A stretch of 39,372 nucleotides of DNA, from positions 1 to 39,372 of the forward strand of contig DATAFF010000030.1 of the NCBI GenBank assembly GCA_036257595.1. The letters run 5' to 3'. This document shows positions 26,728 to 35,888 of this stretch, in pieces. The stretch comes from DATAFF01 sp036257595. Lineage in GTDB: Bacteria > Pseudomonadota > Alphaproteobacteria > Rhizobiales > Aestuariivirgaceae. Positions within the stretch are counted from its first letter, which is position 1. Each line of letters begins with the position of its first letter. The notes below the pieces were generated by a model. That model saw only the letters and a program-made list of their open reading frames with translations, made no database searches and was not told where the DNA came from. The position numbers and the translations under genes are program-made.

Positions 26728-29241
26728 ATGAAGTCGCATGCTCGTGTGGTGGTAATCGGCGGCGGCGTCGTCGGGGTCGGCACGCTCTATGCGCTGGTCA
26801 GGAAAGGCTGGTCGGACGTCGTCCTCCTCGAGCGCAACGAGCTGACCTCGGGCTCGACCTGGCATGCCGCCGGCCTCCTGCCGCTGTTCAACATGTCCTA
26901 TTCGGTGGGCCAGATCCACAAGCACTCGGTCAAGCTCTACCGCACGCTCGAGGCCGAGACCGGCCAACATGTCGGCTTCCGCCAAGTCTCCAACATCCGC
27001 CTCGCCCGCACCCGCGACCGCTGGGACGAGTACATGTATTACGCCGGTGTTGCCGAGACCGTCGGCGTCAAGGTCAATCTTCTCACCCCCGATCAGGTCA
27101 AGGAGCTCTGGCCGCTGTGCAATGTCGAGGGCATTCTCGGCGCCATCCAGCATCCCGATGACGGTTATATTCAGCCCGCCGACCTGACCCAGGCGCTCGC
27201 CAAGGGCGCCCGCGACGGCGGCGCTCAGATCCACCGCAAGACCCGCGTCACCGCCATTGCCCAGGCGCCGTCCGGCGAATGGCAGGTCACCACCGATCAG
27301 GGTGACATCACCTGCGAGCACCTGGTCACCGCCACCGGCAATTTCGTGCGCCAGACTGGCGAGATGCTCGGCCTCGACATTCCCGTCATCCCGGTCGAGC
27401 ACCAATATATCGTCACCGAGCCGCATCCCGCGATCGTCGAACGCCAGCGTCGCGGCCTGCCCGAAATGGGCGTGCTGCGCGAAAGCGATTCATCCTGGTA
27501 TATGCGCGAGGAGAATGGCGGTCTGATCCTCGGCCCCTATGAGCCCGGCGCTCCCGCCTGCTATGTCGACGGCCCGGCCGAGAAAGCGGAGTTCGAGCTG
27601 TTCCAGGAGGATCTCGACCGCTTGGCCCCCCATATCGAGGCCGCCATGGTCCGTGTTCCCGCCTTCGCCGAGGTCGGGATCAAGAAGGTCTATAATGGCG
27701 CCATCGCCTACACCCCGGACGGCTCGCCGATCATCGGCCCGGCCTGGGGCAGGCGCAATCTCTGGCTCAATGAGGGCCACTCCTTCGGCGTCACCGCCGC
27801 CGGCGGCGCCGGGTGGCAGCTTGCCGAATGGATCGTCGAGGGTGAGCCCTCGATCGACATGATGGGAGTCGACCCGCGCCGCTTCGGCCCTTACGCCTCG
27901 CGCGGCTATCTCAAGGTCAAGAACGAGGAAGCCTACCGCAACGTCTTCACCCCGCACTATCCTGACGAGGAGAGGAGCGATGCCCGGCCCTTGAAGCGCA
28001 CCCCTTGCTACGACCGCATGAAGGCGCTGGGCGCCGTCTTCGGCTCGGTCTATGGCTGGGAGCGCCCCGGCTGGTTCGCCCCGCCCGACCTCGCGCTGTC
28101 GGAGGCCGATCTCGACCGCCCCGACGTCCTCCTCAACCACAATCACGCACCCGCCACCGACGATGGCCGCATCGTCGAGAGATGGTCGTTCCGCCGCTCC
28201 AACTATTTCCCCCATGTCGGCAGTGAGTGCCGCAACGTCCATGACAATGTCGGCCTGCTCGACATGTCGGCCTTCGCCAAATATCTGGTCTCGGGTCCTG
28301 CTGCCGAGGCCTGGCTTGACGGCCTTCTTGCCAACCGCATACCGAAGCAGAAGGGGCGGATCGCGCTTTGTCACCTGCTGTCGAAGAACGGCGGCGTCCG
28401 CTCGGAGTTCACCGTCTACCGCACCGGCCGCGACAGCTTCTACCTGGTCGGCGCCGGGGCCTTCGAGCGCCATGACTATGACTATCTCGAAAAGGCGCTG
28501 CCCGCCTCGGGCGGCGTCCGGCTCGAAAAGGTCACCACCCAATATGGCGTGCTGGTGCTGGCCGGCCCGCGTTCGCGCGAGCTCCTTCAGAAGCTCACCG
28601 ATGCCGATCTCTCCAACGCCGCCTTCCCCTGGCTCACCGGCAAGTTCATCGATGTCGGCATCGCCCAGGCGCACGCGCTGCGGGTCAACTTCGTCGGCGA
28701 GCTCGGCTGGGAGCTGCATCACCCGATCGAGATGCAGAACACCATTTTCGACTTGATCATGAACGCCGGCTCAGCCGTGGGGATTCGCCCGTTCGGCATC
28801 AAGGCCATGGACTCGCTGCGCCTCGAGAAATCCTACCGCCTCATACCGCGCGAGCTGTCGATCGAATATTCCGCCCTCGAATCCGGGCTCGACCGCTTCG
28901 TTCATCCGAACAAGGGCGAGTTCATCGGCCGCGATGCCCTGGTGCGCTGGCGCGAGCGCGGCTTTGCCAACCGTTTCGTCACGCTCGAGGTCCATGGCAC
29001 CACCGATGTCGATGCCCGTGGCTCCGAGCCGATCCACGACAAGCGCGGCGCCCTCGTCGGGCGCTGCACCTCCGGCGGCTATGGCTGGCGCCTCGGCAAG
29101 TCGCTCGCCCTCGCCATGGTCCGTCCCGATCTTGGCGAGATCGGCAGCGAGGTGACGGTGCGAATCCTGGGTGACTCCTATCCCGCCACAGTCATTCCCG
29201 AATCGCCCTTCGATCCGGAGAATCTGCGGCTGAGAGCCTGA
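26728..29241 (+). CDS. dimethylglycine/sarcosine dehydrogenase-like protein (FAD-GcvT fusion)
   Basis: An 837-residue fusion. The first about 370 residues form a DAO-type FAD domain with VVVIGGGVVGVGTLYALVRKG and His46 in GSTWHAAGL, the position where FAD is covalently bound in dimethylglycine dehydrogenase. A middle domain follows (YLKVKNEEAYRNVF), then a GcvT-type folate domain (RNVHDNVGLLDMSAFAKYLVSGP, AGPRSRELLQ, GELGWELHHP) and a GcvT C-terminal barrel (GRCTSGGYGWRLGKSLALAMV). The family demethylates dimethylglycine or sarcosine and passes the one-carbon unit to tetrahydrofolate. The start has GAAAGGA six bases upstream. Precise substrate is not decided. Confidence 0.88.
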   Translation: MKSHARVVVIGGGVVGVGTLYALVRKGWSDVVLLERNELTSGSTWHAAGLLPLFNMSYSVGQIHKHSVKLYRTLEAETGQHVGFRQVSNIRLARTRDRWDEYMYYAGVAETVGVKVNLLTPDQVKELWPLCNVEGILGAIQHPDDGYIQPADLTQALAKGARDGGAQIHRKTRVTAIAQAPSGEWQVTTDQGDITCEHLVTATGNFVRQTGEMLGLDIPVIPVEHQYIVTEPHPAIVERQRRGLPEMGVLRESDSSWYMREENGGLILGPYEPGAPACYVDGPAEKAEFELFQEDLDRLAPHIEAAMVRVPAFAEVGIKKVYNGAIAYTPDGSPIIGPAWGRRNLWLNEGHSFGVTAAGGAGWQLAEWIVEGEPSIDMMGVDPRRFGPYASRGYLKVKNEEAYRNVFTPHYPDEERSDARPLKRTPCYDRMKALGAVFGSVYGWERPGWFAPPDLALSEADLDRPDVLLNHNHAPATDDGRIVERWSFRRSNYFPHVGSECRNVHDNVGLLDMSAFAKYLVSGPAAEAWLDGLLANRIPKQKGRIALCHLLSKNGGVRSEFTVYRTGRDSFYLVGAGAFERHDYDYLEKALPASGGVRLEKVTTQYGVLVLAGPRSRELLQKLTDADLSNAAFPWLTGKFIDVGIAQAHALRVNFVGELGWELHHPIEMQNTIFDLIMNAGSAVGIRPFGIKAMDSLRLEKSYRLIPRELSIEYSALESGLDRFVHPNKGEFIGRDALVRWRERGFANRFVTLEVHGTTDVDARGSEPIHDKRGALVGRCTSGGYGWRLGKSLALAMVRPDLGEIGSEVTVRILGDSYPATVIPESPFDPENLRLRA

Positions 29242-29257
29242 ACCAACCGCCGATGCC

Positions 29258-30166
29258 ATGACGGATGACCAACGCGTTGACAGTCGCCTCCAACTCAGCG
29301 AGGTCAATGTCGCGCGTGGCGCCGCACTCATTGTCCTGGCCGTTGCGGGATTCTCCCTGTCGGGCGCTTTCGTCCGCCATGTGCCGGGCCTCACCGGCTG
29401 GCAGATCAACTGCTGGCGCGGCTTGGCCATGGCCGCCGTTCTCGTGCTTTATCTCATTCTCGCCTATGGTCTGCGCGAGGCTTGGGCGCGCTTCCGCGCC
29501 GTGCCGATCCCGGCAATGATCGCCTGCGCCGGCTTCTTCTCGGTGGGCTCGACCCTCTATGTCACTGCCCTGACTTTGACCTCGACCGCCAATGTTTCGG
29601 CGATCGGCGCCACCTCGCCGCTCTTCACCGCCCTCCTCAGCCCCTACATCACCGGCGAGAGGCCCTCGCTCCTCACCTGGGCAGCAGCGCTTGCTGCCCT
29701 TTTCGGCGTCGGCGTCATCGTCCATGGCGGCCTGGTCGCCGGCAATGTCACGGGCAATCTCGTTTCGCTGCTCGTCGCCCTGTCCTTCGCCGGCCAGACC
29801 CTGTCGTTGCGCCGCTTCCGCAATGTCGAGCTCATGCCTGCCATGGCGGTCGGCGGCATCGTCGTCTTCCTGGTGGCCGCGGCCTTTGCCGACGGCTTTG
29901 CGGTTGCGCCCCGCGACATGGCCATTCTGGCCCTCATGGGACCGGTGCAGCTCGGCATCCCCATCCTGCTGTTGGCCCGCGGCGCCCGCTCGGTGCGCGC
30001 CGTGACGGTGTCGATCATCGCCATGCTCGACATCGTGCTCAACCCCTTCTGGGCCTGGACGCTGGCCGGCGAGGTGCCGGACGGCAACGCCGTGGTCGGC
30101 GCCCTCATCATCTGCGGCGCCGTCGCGCTCAGCCTGATCGCCGAGAACGCCCGCCGCCGCCGCTGA
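29258..30166 (+). CDS. EamA/DMT-family transporter
   Basis: The 302-residue protein has ten predicted membrane helices in two EamA repeats (about residues 22-145 and 160-297), with STANVSAIGATSPLFTALLS and LLVALSFAGQTLSLRRF as family landmarks. DMT carriers export or import small metabolites across the inner membrane. It begins 16 bases after the dimethylglycine-dehydrogenase-like gene and probably shares its transcript, so a substrate linked to methylated amines is possible. It converges with the heparinase-like gene, one base apart. Confidence 0.87.
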   Translation: MTDDQRVDSRLQLSEVNVARGAALIVLAVAGFSLSGAFVRHVPGLTGWQINCWRGLAMAAVLVLYLILAYGLREAWARFRAVPIPAMIACAGFFSVGSTLYVTALTLTSTANVSAIGATSPLFTALLSPYITGERPSLLTWAAALAALFGVGVIVHGGLVAGNVTGNLVSLLVALSFAGQTLSLRRFRNVELMPAMAVGGIVVFLVAAAFADGFAVAPRDMAILALMGPVQLGIPILLLARGARSVRAVTVSIIAMLDIVLNPFWAWTLAGEVPDGNAVVGALIICGAVALSLIAENARRRR

Positions 30167-30167
30167 T

Positions 30168-31940
30168 TTACAGCAGCAGCGCCCCCTGTCCGCCGCCGGC
30201 TGCCCGGCCATCGCCGGCAGGCTTCTTCCTGACGATGCGCTTGAACGCCCAGTTGATGCGCCCTTGTCGCCCGACCACGCCCCTGACCACGATCTGCTGC
30301 GACCGCCGCGGCTGCATCCGGCCCGGGAGATAGACGCTGTCCTCGAGCCTGAGCGTCCCGCCGCGCACCGTAAAGGTCCAGCCTGTCTTGTTCGGCAGCT
30401 GCAGCATGACGCTTGCCCCATCCTTGGAGGCGATCGCTTTCACCGTCGGATGAAGATGGAACCGCAGCGCATAGGACAGCTGGTCGAGTTGCGCCGACCG
30501 GCGCTCGCCGACAAACCAGTCCTCGCCCCTGAGGTCGCCGCCGTCCGGCGCCAGGAACAACCGCCTTTCATGGCGTATCCCGAAGGCAGCGCCATAGCCG
30601 TCATGCCGGGCTTCCAGCAACGACCCTTCCGCCGACAGCTTGACGCTCGCTTGGGCATCGCGCGGACCGATCAGCACCGGGGTGCCGAACAGCGCCTCGA
30701 CCAGTCGGCCGGAGATGATACGGCCGCTCGACACCCCGCCGATCTCGGCGGTGCTCGCCGCCGCCGTCATCCGGCAGGCCGCATCCCATTCCGTTCCGGC
30801 GAAGGCCGGCGCGCCGCAATTGACAATGACCCGATGCGCCCGGTCCGAGAACTCGAAGGCGAGCGGCGCCGAGGCCGCATGCTTGTTGAGCCCCGGCGCC
30901 GGCGGCCGGCCGACATCGACGATGACCACCGCCGGGCCCTGCTCGAGCCGGGCATAGCCGGAATGCGGCGCATGCGCCAGCGGCCGCCCGTTCGTATCGT
31001 CGGTCTCGAGCACCGCGTTGACCTTGGCAAATGCCGGATCGGAGCTGCCGTTGAAGGTGGCGATGCCCTGGTCGCCATGCAGAAAGAACCGCAGCATCGG
31101 CAGCATGCGCTCGATCGCGCCATTGACGGCTGGCGGCACTGGGTGCCGCCGCGCCTCGAGCGTCAGTCTGAGCGGCAGAAGATCGACCAGGAGATCGAGG
31201 AGCTGTGCCGGCGAGCGCGACAGGTGACCGCCATCGGGGAGGATCTGTTGATCGAGCTCCTGCCCGAGCCGCGCCAGCGCCGGCGCCGACATCCCTTCAA
31301 GCCCGGTCAATCCGACCGCCGCATAAGCCAGCGCAATCGCTGCCTGCAGCCGCTCCGGCGGCCGCAAGCCCGTTTGTGGCGCCGCATAGAGCGATCGCGC
31401 CTGCCGCCCGAGGCTGGCATAGAAGCTCGCGGCAAAAGACGAAGACGCGCCGGCGAGCAGAAACCCGCCATTCTGGATGAGCGAGATCATCCGCCGCGCC
31501 CTGACCTCGACCTCGCGCGCCGCCCTCATGCGGTAGCACTGCCGGTCGATCCAATCCTGGAACAGCGCCCGGCCATGCGCCCGGTCGAGCTCGCGACCCG
31601 CCGCCTTGAGATGGGCGAGCCAGGCAAAGCCGTGGAGCTCGCGATAGGCTGCGAGCGACGGCAGCGGCGTTTCGAAGATCCCCTTCGGGCCAGCCTCGAA
31701 CACCGAGCCCAGCAGCAGGTAGCGGCCCTGATAGAATTCCGCCGCCAGCTCGCTATTGCCGCGGATCAGCCCGGCAATGGCTGGATTGATCCCCTCGGCC
31801 CGGCCGCCGACCACCAGGCCCTTGAGCCGCGGCAGCCTGAGGCCGATGCCCCGGCCGACCCGGGCGACGGCGAGCTCGAGCACGCCCTTGAGAGCGTGTG
31901 GCGCAACCTGATGCGCGGTCTGCAGGTCCTGAAACATCAC
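30168..31940 (-). CDS. heparinase II/III family protein
   Basis: The 590-residue protein has an N-terminal alpha-helical toroid (GRALFQDWIDRQCYRMRAAREVEVRARRMISLIQNGGFL) and a C-terminal beta-sandwich of the heparinase II/III type (HSGYARLEQGPAVVIVDVG, EFSDRAHRVIVNCGAP, LRFHLHPTVKAIASKDG). The fold suggests a polysaccharide lyase, but no signal peptide is visible and the gene is a regular neighbour of rsmB in alphaproteobacteria, so its role may be unrelated to heparin. It follows rsmB in direction, 108 bases downstream. The C terminus is a Gly/Ala-rich tail (DGRAAGGGQGALLL). Confidence 0.82.
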   Translation of the reverse strand: MMFQDLQTAHQVAPHALKGVLELAVARVGRGIGLRLPRLKGLVVGGRAEGINPAIAGLIRGNSELAAEFYQGRYLLLGSVFEAGPKGIFETPLPSLAAYRELHGFAWLAHLKAAGRELDRAHGRALFQDWIDRQCYRMRAAREVEVRARRMISLIQNGGFLLAGASSSFAASFYASLGRQARSLYAAPQTGLRPPERLQAAIALAYAAVGLTGLEGMSAPALARLGQELDQQILPDGGHLSRSPAQLLDLLVDLLPLRLTLEARRHPVPPAVNGAIERMLPMLRFFLHGDQGIATFNGSSDPAFAKVNAVLETDDTNGRPLAHAPHSGYARLEQGPAVVIVDVGRPPAPGLNKHAASAPLAFEFSDRAHRVIVNCGAPAFAGTEWDAACRMTAAASTAEIGGVSSGRIISGRLVEALFGTPVLIGPRDAQASVKLSAEGSLLEARHDGYGAAFGIRHERRLFLAPDGGDLRGEDWFVGERRSAQLDQLSYALRFHLHPTVKAIASKDGASVMLQLPNKTGWTFTVRGGTLRLEDSVYLPGRMQPRRSQQIVVRGVVGRQGRINWAFKRIVRKKPAGDGRAAGGGQGALLL

Positions 31941-32026
31941 CGGCGCTGATTGGTAAATAAAGGCTTCCTCTGCCCCGCCATGATCTAGGCGCCGATCGGG
32001 TTAATGTTTCGCTAATATCCGATATT

Positions 32027-32054
32027 GCTACTCACTATTCGCTACTCACTATTC
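32027..32054. repeat. 14-bp tandem duplication built from TAG heptads at the rsmB stop
   Basis: GCTACTCACTATTC occurs twice in tandem (32027-32040, 32041-32054). On the minus strand it reads TAGTGAG TAGCGAA TAGTGAG TAG, i.e. TAG every seven bases, and the first TAG is the stop codon of rsmB (32051-32049). A seven-base period puts a TAG in all three frames within three units. Confidence 0.85.
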
Positions 32055-33362
32055 GCTCCGACGCAATCGCGCCGCGAAGAACCCGTCCATGCCGTGGATC
32101 GGCAGCGTCCGCAGATCCCCCTCATCGCTGACCAGCCCGGCATCGATGCCGAGCCCGGCCGCCCTGATCGGCTCCCGCGCAATGTCGCGGCGCGCCTTCA
32201 GCAGCCCTTCGATCTGCTGCCCGCATTCCTCCTCCTCGAGCGAGCAGGTGGCATAGACCAGAAGCCCGCCCGGCTTCACCATGGCGATGGCGCGCTCCAG
32301 CAACCGGGCCTGGAGCGGCGCCAGCGCGGCGATCGTCGCCGGCGTTTTGATGTGGGGGACGTCCGGATTGCGCCGGATCGTCCCGGTGGCCGAGCACGGG
32401 GCGTCGAGCAGCACCGCATCGAACGGTTCGGGCGGCTGCCACTCCGCCGCATCGGCGCACACCAGCTCGGCCGCAAGATTGAGCCGCTGCAAATTGGCCT
32501 CGAGCCGCTTGAGCCGTGCCGCAGAGCGCTCGACCGCGGTGACGACGGCGCCGCCGGCAGCGAGCTGTGCCGTCTTGCCGCCCGGCGCCGCGCAGAGATC
32601 GGCCACCCGCAGTCCCCGGACATCGCCGAGCAGCCTGGCCGGCAGCGCCGCCGCCTCGTCCTGCACCCACCAGCTGCCCTGAAGATAGCCGGCCAGGTCC
32701 TCGACGCGCCCGCGCGCCGCCAGCCGCACCGTCCCCGTCGGCAGCACCACCCCGCCAAGCTCCGCCGCCACCGCCGCCGGCTCGCGCGCCGTCAGGTCGA
32801 GCGGTGGCTCTGCCAGATGGCTTGCCGCAATTGCCCGCGCGGTGTCGCGGCCGAACGCTGCTGTCCAGCGTTCCATCAGCCAGGCCGGCGTGTTGAGGGC
32901 GGATGCCTCATCGGCATTCAGGAGCTTGGACCCGCCGCCCGCCACCTTGCGCAGCACCGCATTGACGAGCCCGCCGAGAGGACGCGACGCCGGCTGCCCG
33001 CCGGCCAGCCTCACCGCCAGATCGATGACGGCATGGGGCGGGGTGCGCAGGAACAGGAGCTGGGCCGCACCGGTCAGCAGGATCTCCCGCGCCCAACCCG
33101 ATTTCCGCGGCAGCGGCCGCTCGAGGAAGCGGCCGAGCACCTGCTCGATTTCGCCGAGGCGCCTGAGGGAGGTCGCGACGATAACCCGGGTCAGCGCCCG
33201 GTCGCGGCTGTCCGCGACATCATCGCCGCAAGTGCCTGTGAGCACCAGGTCGAGCGGCCGTCCTTCCCTGAGCACCGCCGCAAGAGCGAGCACGGCTTTC
33301 CGGCGCGCCCTGAGGCCGGGCGGGCCCGCCGGCTGACCGGACCCTCGGCGCGTGACCGGCAA
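32049..33362 (-). CDS. rsmB: 16S rRNA m5C967 methyltransferase RsmB-type
   Basis: The protein of about 437 residues has an N-terminal NusB-like RNA-binding domain (RRKAVLALAAVL, AVIDLAVRLAGGQ, LVNAVLRKVAG) and a C-terminal RNA m5C methyltransferase with the SAM motif DLCAAPGGKTAQLAA, the PC motif LDAPCSATGTIRRNPD and the catalytic TC motif LLVYATCSLEEEE. It methylates a cytosine in 16S rRNA. I place the start at TTG 33362: it lies one base after the htpX stop, and GGAG is five bases upstream, suggesting coupled translation. ATG 33431 would overlap htpX and has no ribosome-binding site. Confidence 0.9.
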   Translation of the reverse strand: MPVTRRGSGQPAGPPGLRARRKAVLALAAVLREGRPLDLVLTGTCGDDVADSRDRALTRVIVATSLRRLGEIEQVLGRFLERPLPRKSGWAREILLTGAAQLLFLRTPPHAVIDLAVRLAGGQPASRPLGGLVNAVLRKVAGGGSKLLNADEASALNTPAWLMERWTAAFGRDTARAIAASHLAEPPLDLTAREPAAVAAELGGVVLPTGTVRLAARGRVEDLAGYLQGSWWVQDEAAALPARLLGDVRGLRVADLCAAPGGKTAQLAAGGAVVTAVERSAARLKRLEANLQRLNLAAELVCADAAEWQPPEPFDAVLLDAPCSATGTIRRNPDVPHIKTPATIAALAPLQARLLERAIAMVKPGGLLVYATCSLEEEECGQQIEGLLKARRDIAREPIRAAGLGIDAGLVSDEGDLRTLPIHGMDGFFAARLRRSE

Positions 33363-33363
33363 C

Positions 33364-34311
33364 TCAGCTCCAGGGTCCGCGGCGCTGACGCGGTGTATCC
33401 CATGGCCCCGCCGGCTCGCTCGGCGATACAACCGTCGGCTCGGCCTGGCGGGTCGGACGGGACTTGCCCATTTCCTGGGCCAGCGTCATCAGGGCGGCGA
33501 TCCGGTTCTCGGTGGCAGGATGGGTCGAGAACAGATTGTCCATGCGCGCCCCCGACAACGGATTGATGATGAACATGTGCGCCGTCGCCGGATTGGCCTC
33601 CGCCGTGTCGTTCTCGATCTGATGGGCTGCCCCGTCGATCCGCCGGAGCGCGCTTGCCAGCGACAGCGGCTCGCCGCTGATTTCGGCACCGCCACGATCG
33701 GCGGCATATTCCCGGGTCCGCGAGATCGCCATCTGCACGATCATCGCCGCGATCGGTGCCAGGATGATCATGGCGATCGTTGCGATCGGCCCCAGGCCGC
33801 CCCCGCGGTCGCGCGACCCGCCGAAGAACATCGCGAAATTGCCGAGCATCGCGATGGCGCCGGCGATCGTCGCCGTCATCGTCATGATCAGCGTGTCGCG
33901 GTTCTTCACATGCGCGAGCTCATGCGCGATCACCCCGGCCACCTCCTCGGGCGACAGCTGGGTCAGCAGCCCGGTGGTCGCCGCGACCGCCGCATTTTGC
34001 GGGTTGCGCCCGGTCGCAAAGGCATTGGGCTGCGGATTGTCCATGATGAAGACTTTCGGCATCGGCAGATTGGCTTGCCTGGCCAGCCTTTCCACGAGGC
34101 CGTAGAATTCCGGCGCGCTCGCCCGGTCGACCTGCTGGGCGCCATGCATGGAAAGCACCATCTTGTCGGAGTTCCAGTAGGCGAACAGATTGGTCGCCAT
34201 CGCGATGAAGAACGCGATGATCATTCCGCTCTCGCGCCCGATGACATAGCCGACCGCCAGGAACAGCCCGGTGAGCGCCGCCAGCAGCAGCGCCGTTCGC
34301 ATGTAGTTCAT
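33364..34311 (-). CDS. htpX: membrane zinc metalloprotease HtpX
   Basis: HtpX degrades damaged membrane proteins at the inner membrane. The 315-residue protein has two N-terminal membrane helices, the zinc motif HELAH at 130-134, two further helices (IMTMTATIAGAIAML, ATIAMIILAPIAAMIVQMAI) and the third ligand region SRTREYAADRGGAEISG, ending in a Pro/Arg-rich tail. The start at 34311 follows AGAAGGG. It is the first gene of a leftward htpX-rsmB unit. Confidence 0.94.
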   Translation of the reverse strand: MNYMRTALLLAALTGLFLAVGYVIGRESGMIIAFFIAMATNLFAYWNSDKMVLSMHGAQQVDRASAPEFYGLVERLARQANLPMPKVFIMDNPQPNAFATGRNPQNAAVAATTGLLTQLSPEEVAGVIAHELAHVKNRDTLIMTMTATIAGAIAMLGNFAMFFGGSRDRGGGLGPIATIAMIILAPIAAMIVQMAISRTREYAADRGGAEISGEPLSLASALRRIDGAAHQIENDTAEANPATAHMFIINPLSGARMDNLFSTHPATENRIAALMTLAQEMGKSRPTRQAEPTVVSPSEPAGPWDTPRQRRGPWS

Positions 34312-34388
34312 CGCCCTTCTCTCGTCGCCTCCTTGCAGCGCCACATCGCGCCTGCCTATATGATATGCGCAAATCGCCGCTGCAACGC

Positions 34389-34402
34389 TTGACCGCTGTC
34401 AA
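34389..34402. promoter_or_regulatory. TTGAC-CGCT-GTCAA palindrome between htpX and the SDHAF4-like gene
   Basis: A perfect five-base dyad around CGCT sits in the 99-bp divergent region, nine bases before the small plus-strand gene. On the minus strand it supplies a TTGACA box for htpX, but I cannot find a convincing -10 at normal spacing. Confidence 0.3.
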
Positions 34403-34410
34403 AGAGCCAG

Positions 34411-34593
34411 ATGGAAGATTCTAATCCTCTTCTTCCCCCGGCGGCCCGCCGCGCCCTGGCGGAGGCCGCCGCCCGCCGGGCCGAGCAGCAGGCGACCGCC
34501 AGGCCGGTGGCGCCGGAAATCGGCGGTCCCGACGGCCCGGAGCCCACCCGCTACGGCGACTGGGAGCGCAAGGGCATCGTCAGCGATTTCTGA
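34411..34593 (+). CDS. DUF1674 protein, SDHAF4-like succinate dehydrogenase assembly factor
   Basis: The 60-residue protein has an Ala/Arg-rich helix (RRALAEAAARRAEQQA) followed by the conserved tail GPEPTRYGDWERKGIVSDF, the signature of DUF1674/SDHAF4. In mitochondria this factor binds flavinylated SdhA and protects it before complex II assembly; the bacterial proteins are inferred to do the same. No sdh genes are in the window. Confidence 0.88.
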   Translation: MEDSNPLLPPAARRALAEAAARRAEQQATARPVAPEIGGPDGPEPTRYGDWERKGIVSDF

Positions 34594-34661
34594 AAGCCTT
34601 GCTCGCGACGGCGGCGCCAAGTAGAGATCTGCGCCGACGACGAGGGGAGTGAGAGAAAGCC

Positions 34662-35888
34662 ATGGCGAAACGCGGCAGCGTCAACAAGGTTGTGCTTGCC
34701 TATTCCGGCGGTCTCGACACCTCCATCATCCTGAAATGGCTTCAGGAGACCTATGGCTGCGAGGTCGTGACCTTCACCGCCGATCTCGGCCAGGGCGAGG
34801 AGCTCGAGCCGGCCCGCCGCAAGGCCGAGCTGATGGGCATCCGCCAGATCTTCATCGAGGATCTCCGCGAGGAGTTCATCCGCGACTTCGTCTTTCCGAT
34901 GTTCCGCGCCAATGCGCTCTATGAGGGTGTCTACCTCCTCGGCACCTCGATCGCCCGGCCGCTGATCGCCAAGCGCCTGGTCGAGATCGCCGCCGCGACC
35001 GGCGCCGACGCCATCGCCCATGGCGCCACCGGCAAGGGCAATGACCAGGTCCGCTTCGAGCTCACCGCTTATGCCTTGAACCCGTCGATCAAGGTCATCG
35101 CCCCGTGGCGCGAATGGGCCTTCAAGTCGCGCACCGACCTCATCGACTTCGCCGAGAAGCACCAGATCCCGGTGCCCAAGGACAAGCGCGGCGAGGCGCC
35201 CTTCTCGGTCGATGCCAACCTCCTCCACTCATCCTCCGAAGGAAAAGTCCTGGAGGATCCATGGGCAGAGCCGCCGCCTTACGTCTATCAGCGCACCATC
35301 GCCCCCGAGGACGCTCCCGACAGGGCGAGCTATGTCGAGATCGAGTTCGAGCGCGGCGACCCGGTCGCCCTCGACGGCACGGCCCTGACCCCGGCCCGCC
35401 TGTTCACCGCGCTGAACGAGCTCGGACGCGACAATGGCATCGGGCGCATCGATCTCGTCGAGAACCGTTTCGTCGGCATGAAGTCGCGTGGCGTCTACGA
35501 GACCCCCGGCGGCACCATCCTCCATGCCGCCCACCGCGCCATCGAATCCCTGACGCTCGACCGCGAGGCTGCCCATCTCAAGGACCAGCTGATGCCGCGC
35601 TATGCCGAGCTCGTCTATTACGGCTTCTGGTTCTCCCCCGAGCGCGAGATGCTGCAGGCCTTGATCGACAAGAGCCAGGAGCGGGTCGAGGGCACCGTCC
35701 GCCTCAAGCTCTACAAAGGCAACGTCATGGTCGCCGGCCGCAAGTCGCCGCAGTCGCTCTATTCCGACGCCCTGGTCACCTTCGAGGACGATCGCGGCGC
35801 CTATGACCAGAAGGATGCCCAGGGCTTCATCCGCCTCAATGCGCTGCGGCTCAGGACCTTGGCGGCCCGCCGGCTGAAATCGAAGTGA
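34662..35888 (+). CDS. argG: argininosuccinate synthase
   Basis: ArgG joins citrulline and aspartate with ATP in arginine synthesis. The 408-residue protein has the PP-loop AYSGGLDTSIILKWL near residues 13-27, GATGKGNDQVRFE, and the substrate-binding EKHQIPVP and LLHSSSEGKVLEDP regions. Length matches the family. The start follows GAGGGGAGTGAGAG. The stop overlaps the typA start by one base. Confidence 0.96.
   Translation: MAKRGSVNKVVLAYSGGLDTSIILKWLQETYGCEVVTFTADLGQGEELEPARRKAELMGIRQIFIEDLREEFIRDFVFPMFRANALYEGVYLLGTSIARPLIAKRLVEIAAATGADAIAHGATGKGNDQVRFELTAYALNPSIKVIAPWREWAFKSRTDLIDFAEKHQIPVPKDKRGEAPFSVDANLLHSSSEGKVLEDPWAEPPPYVYQRTIAPEDAPDRASYVEIEFERGDPVALDGTALTPARLFTALNELGRDNGIGRIDLVENRFVGMKSRGVYETPGGTILHAAHRAIESLTLDREAAHLKDQLMPRYAELVYYGFWFSPEREMLQALIDKSQERVEGTVRLKLYKGNVMVAGRKSPQSLYSDALVTFEDDRGAYDQKDAQGFIRLNALRLRTLAARRLKSK

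Noticed and set aside
30264..31949. 561-codon plus-strand frame opposite the heparinase-like gene
   Set aside because: Arg/Gln-rich low-complexity translation; the minus strand shows a proper family match.
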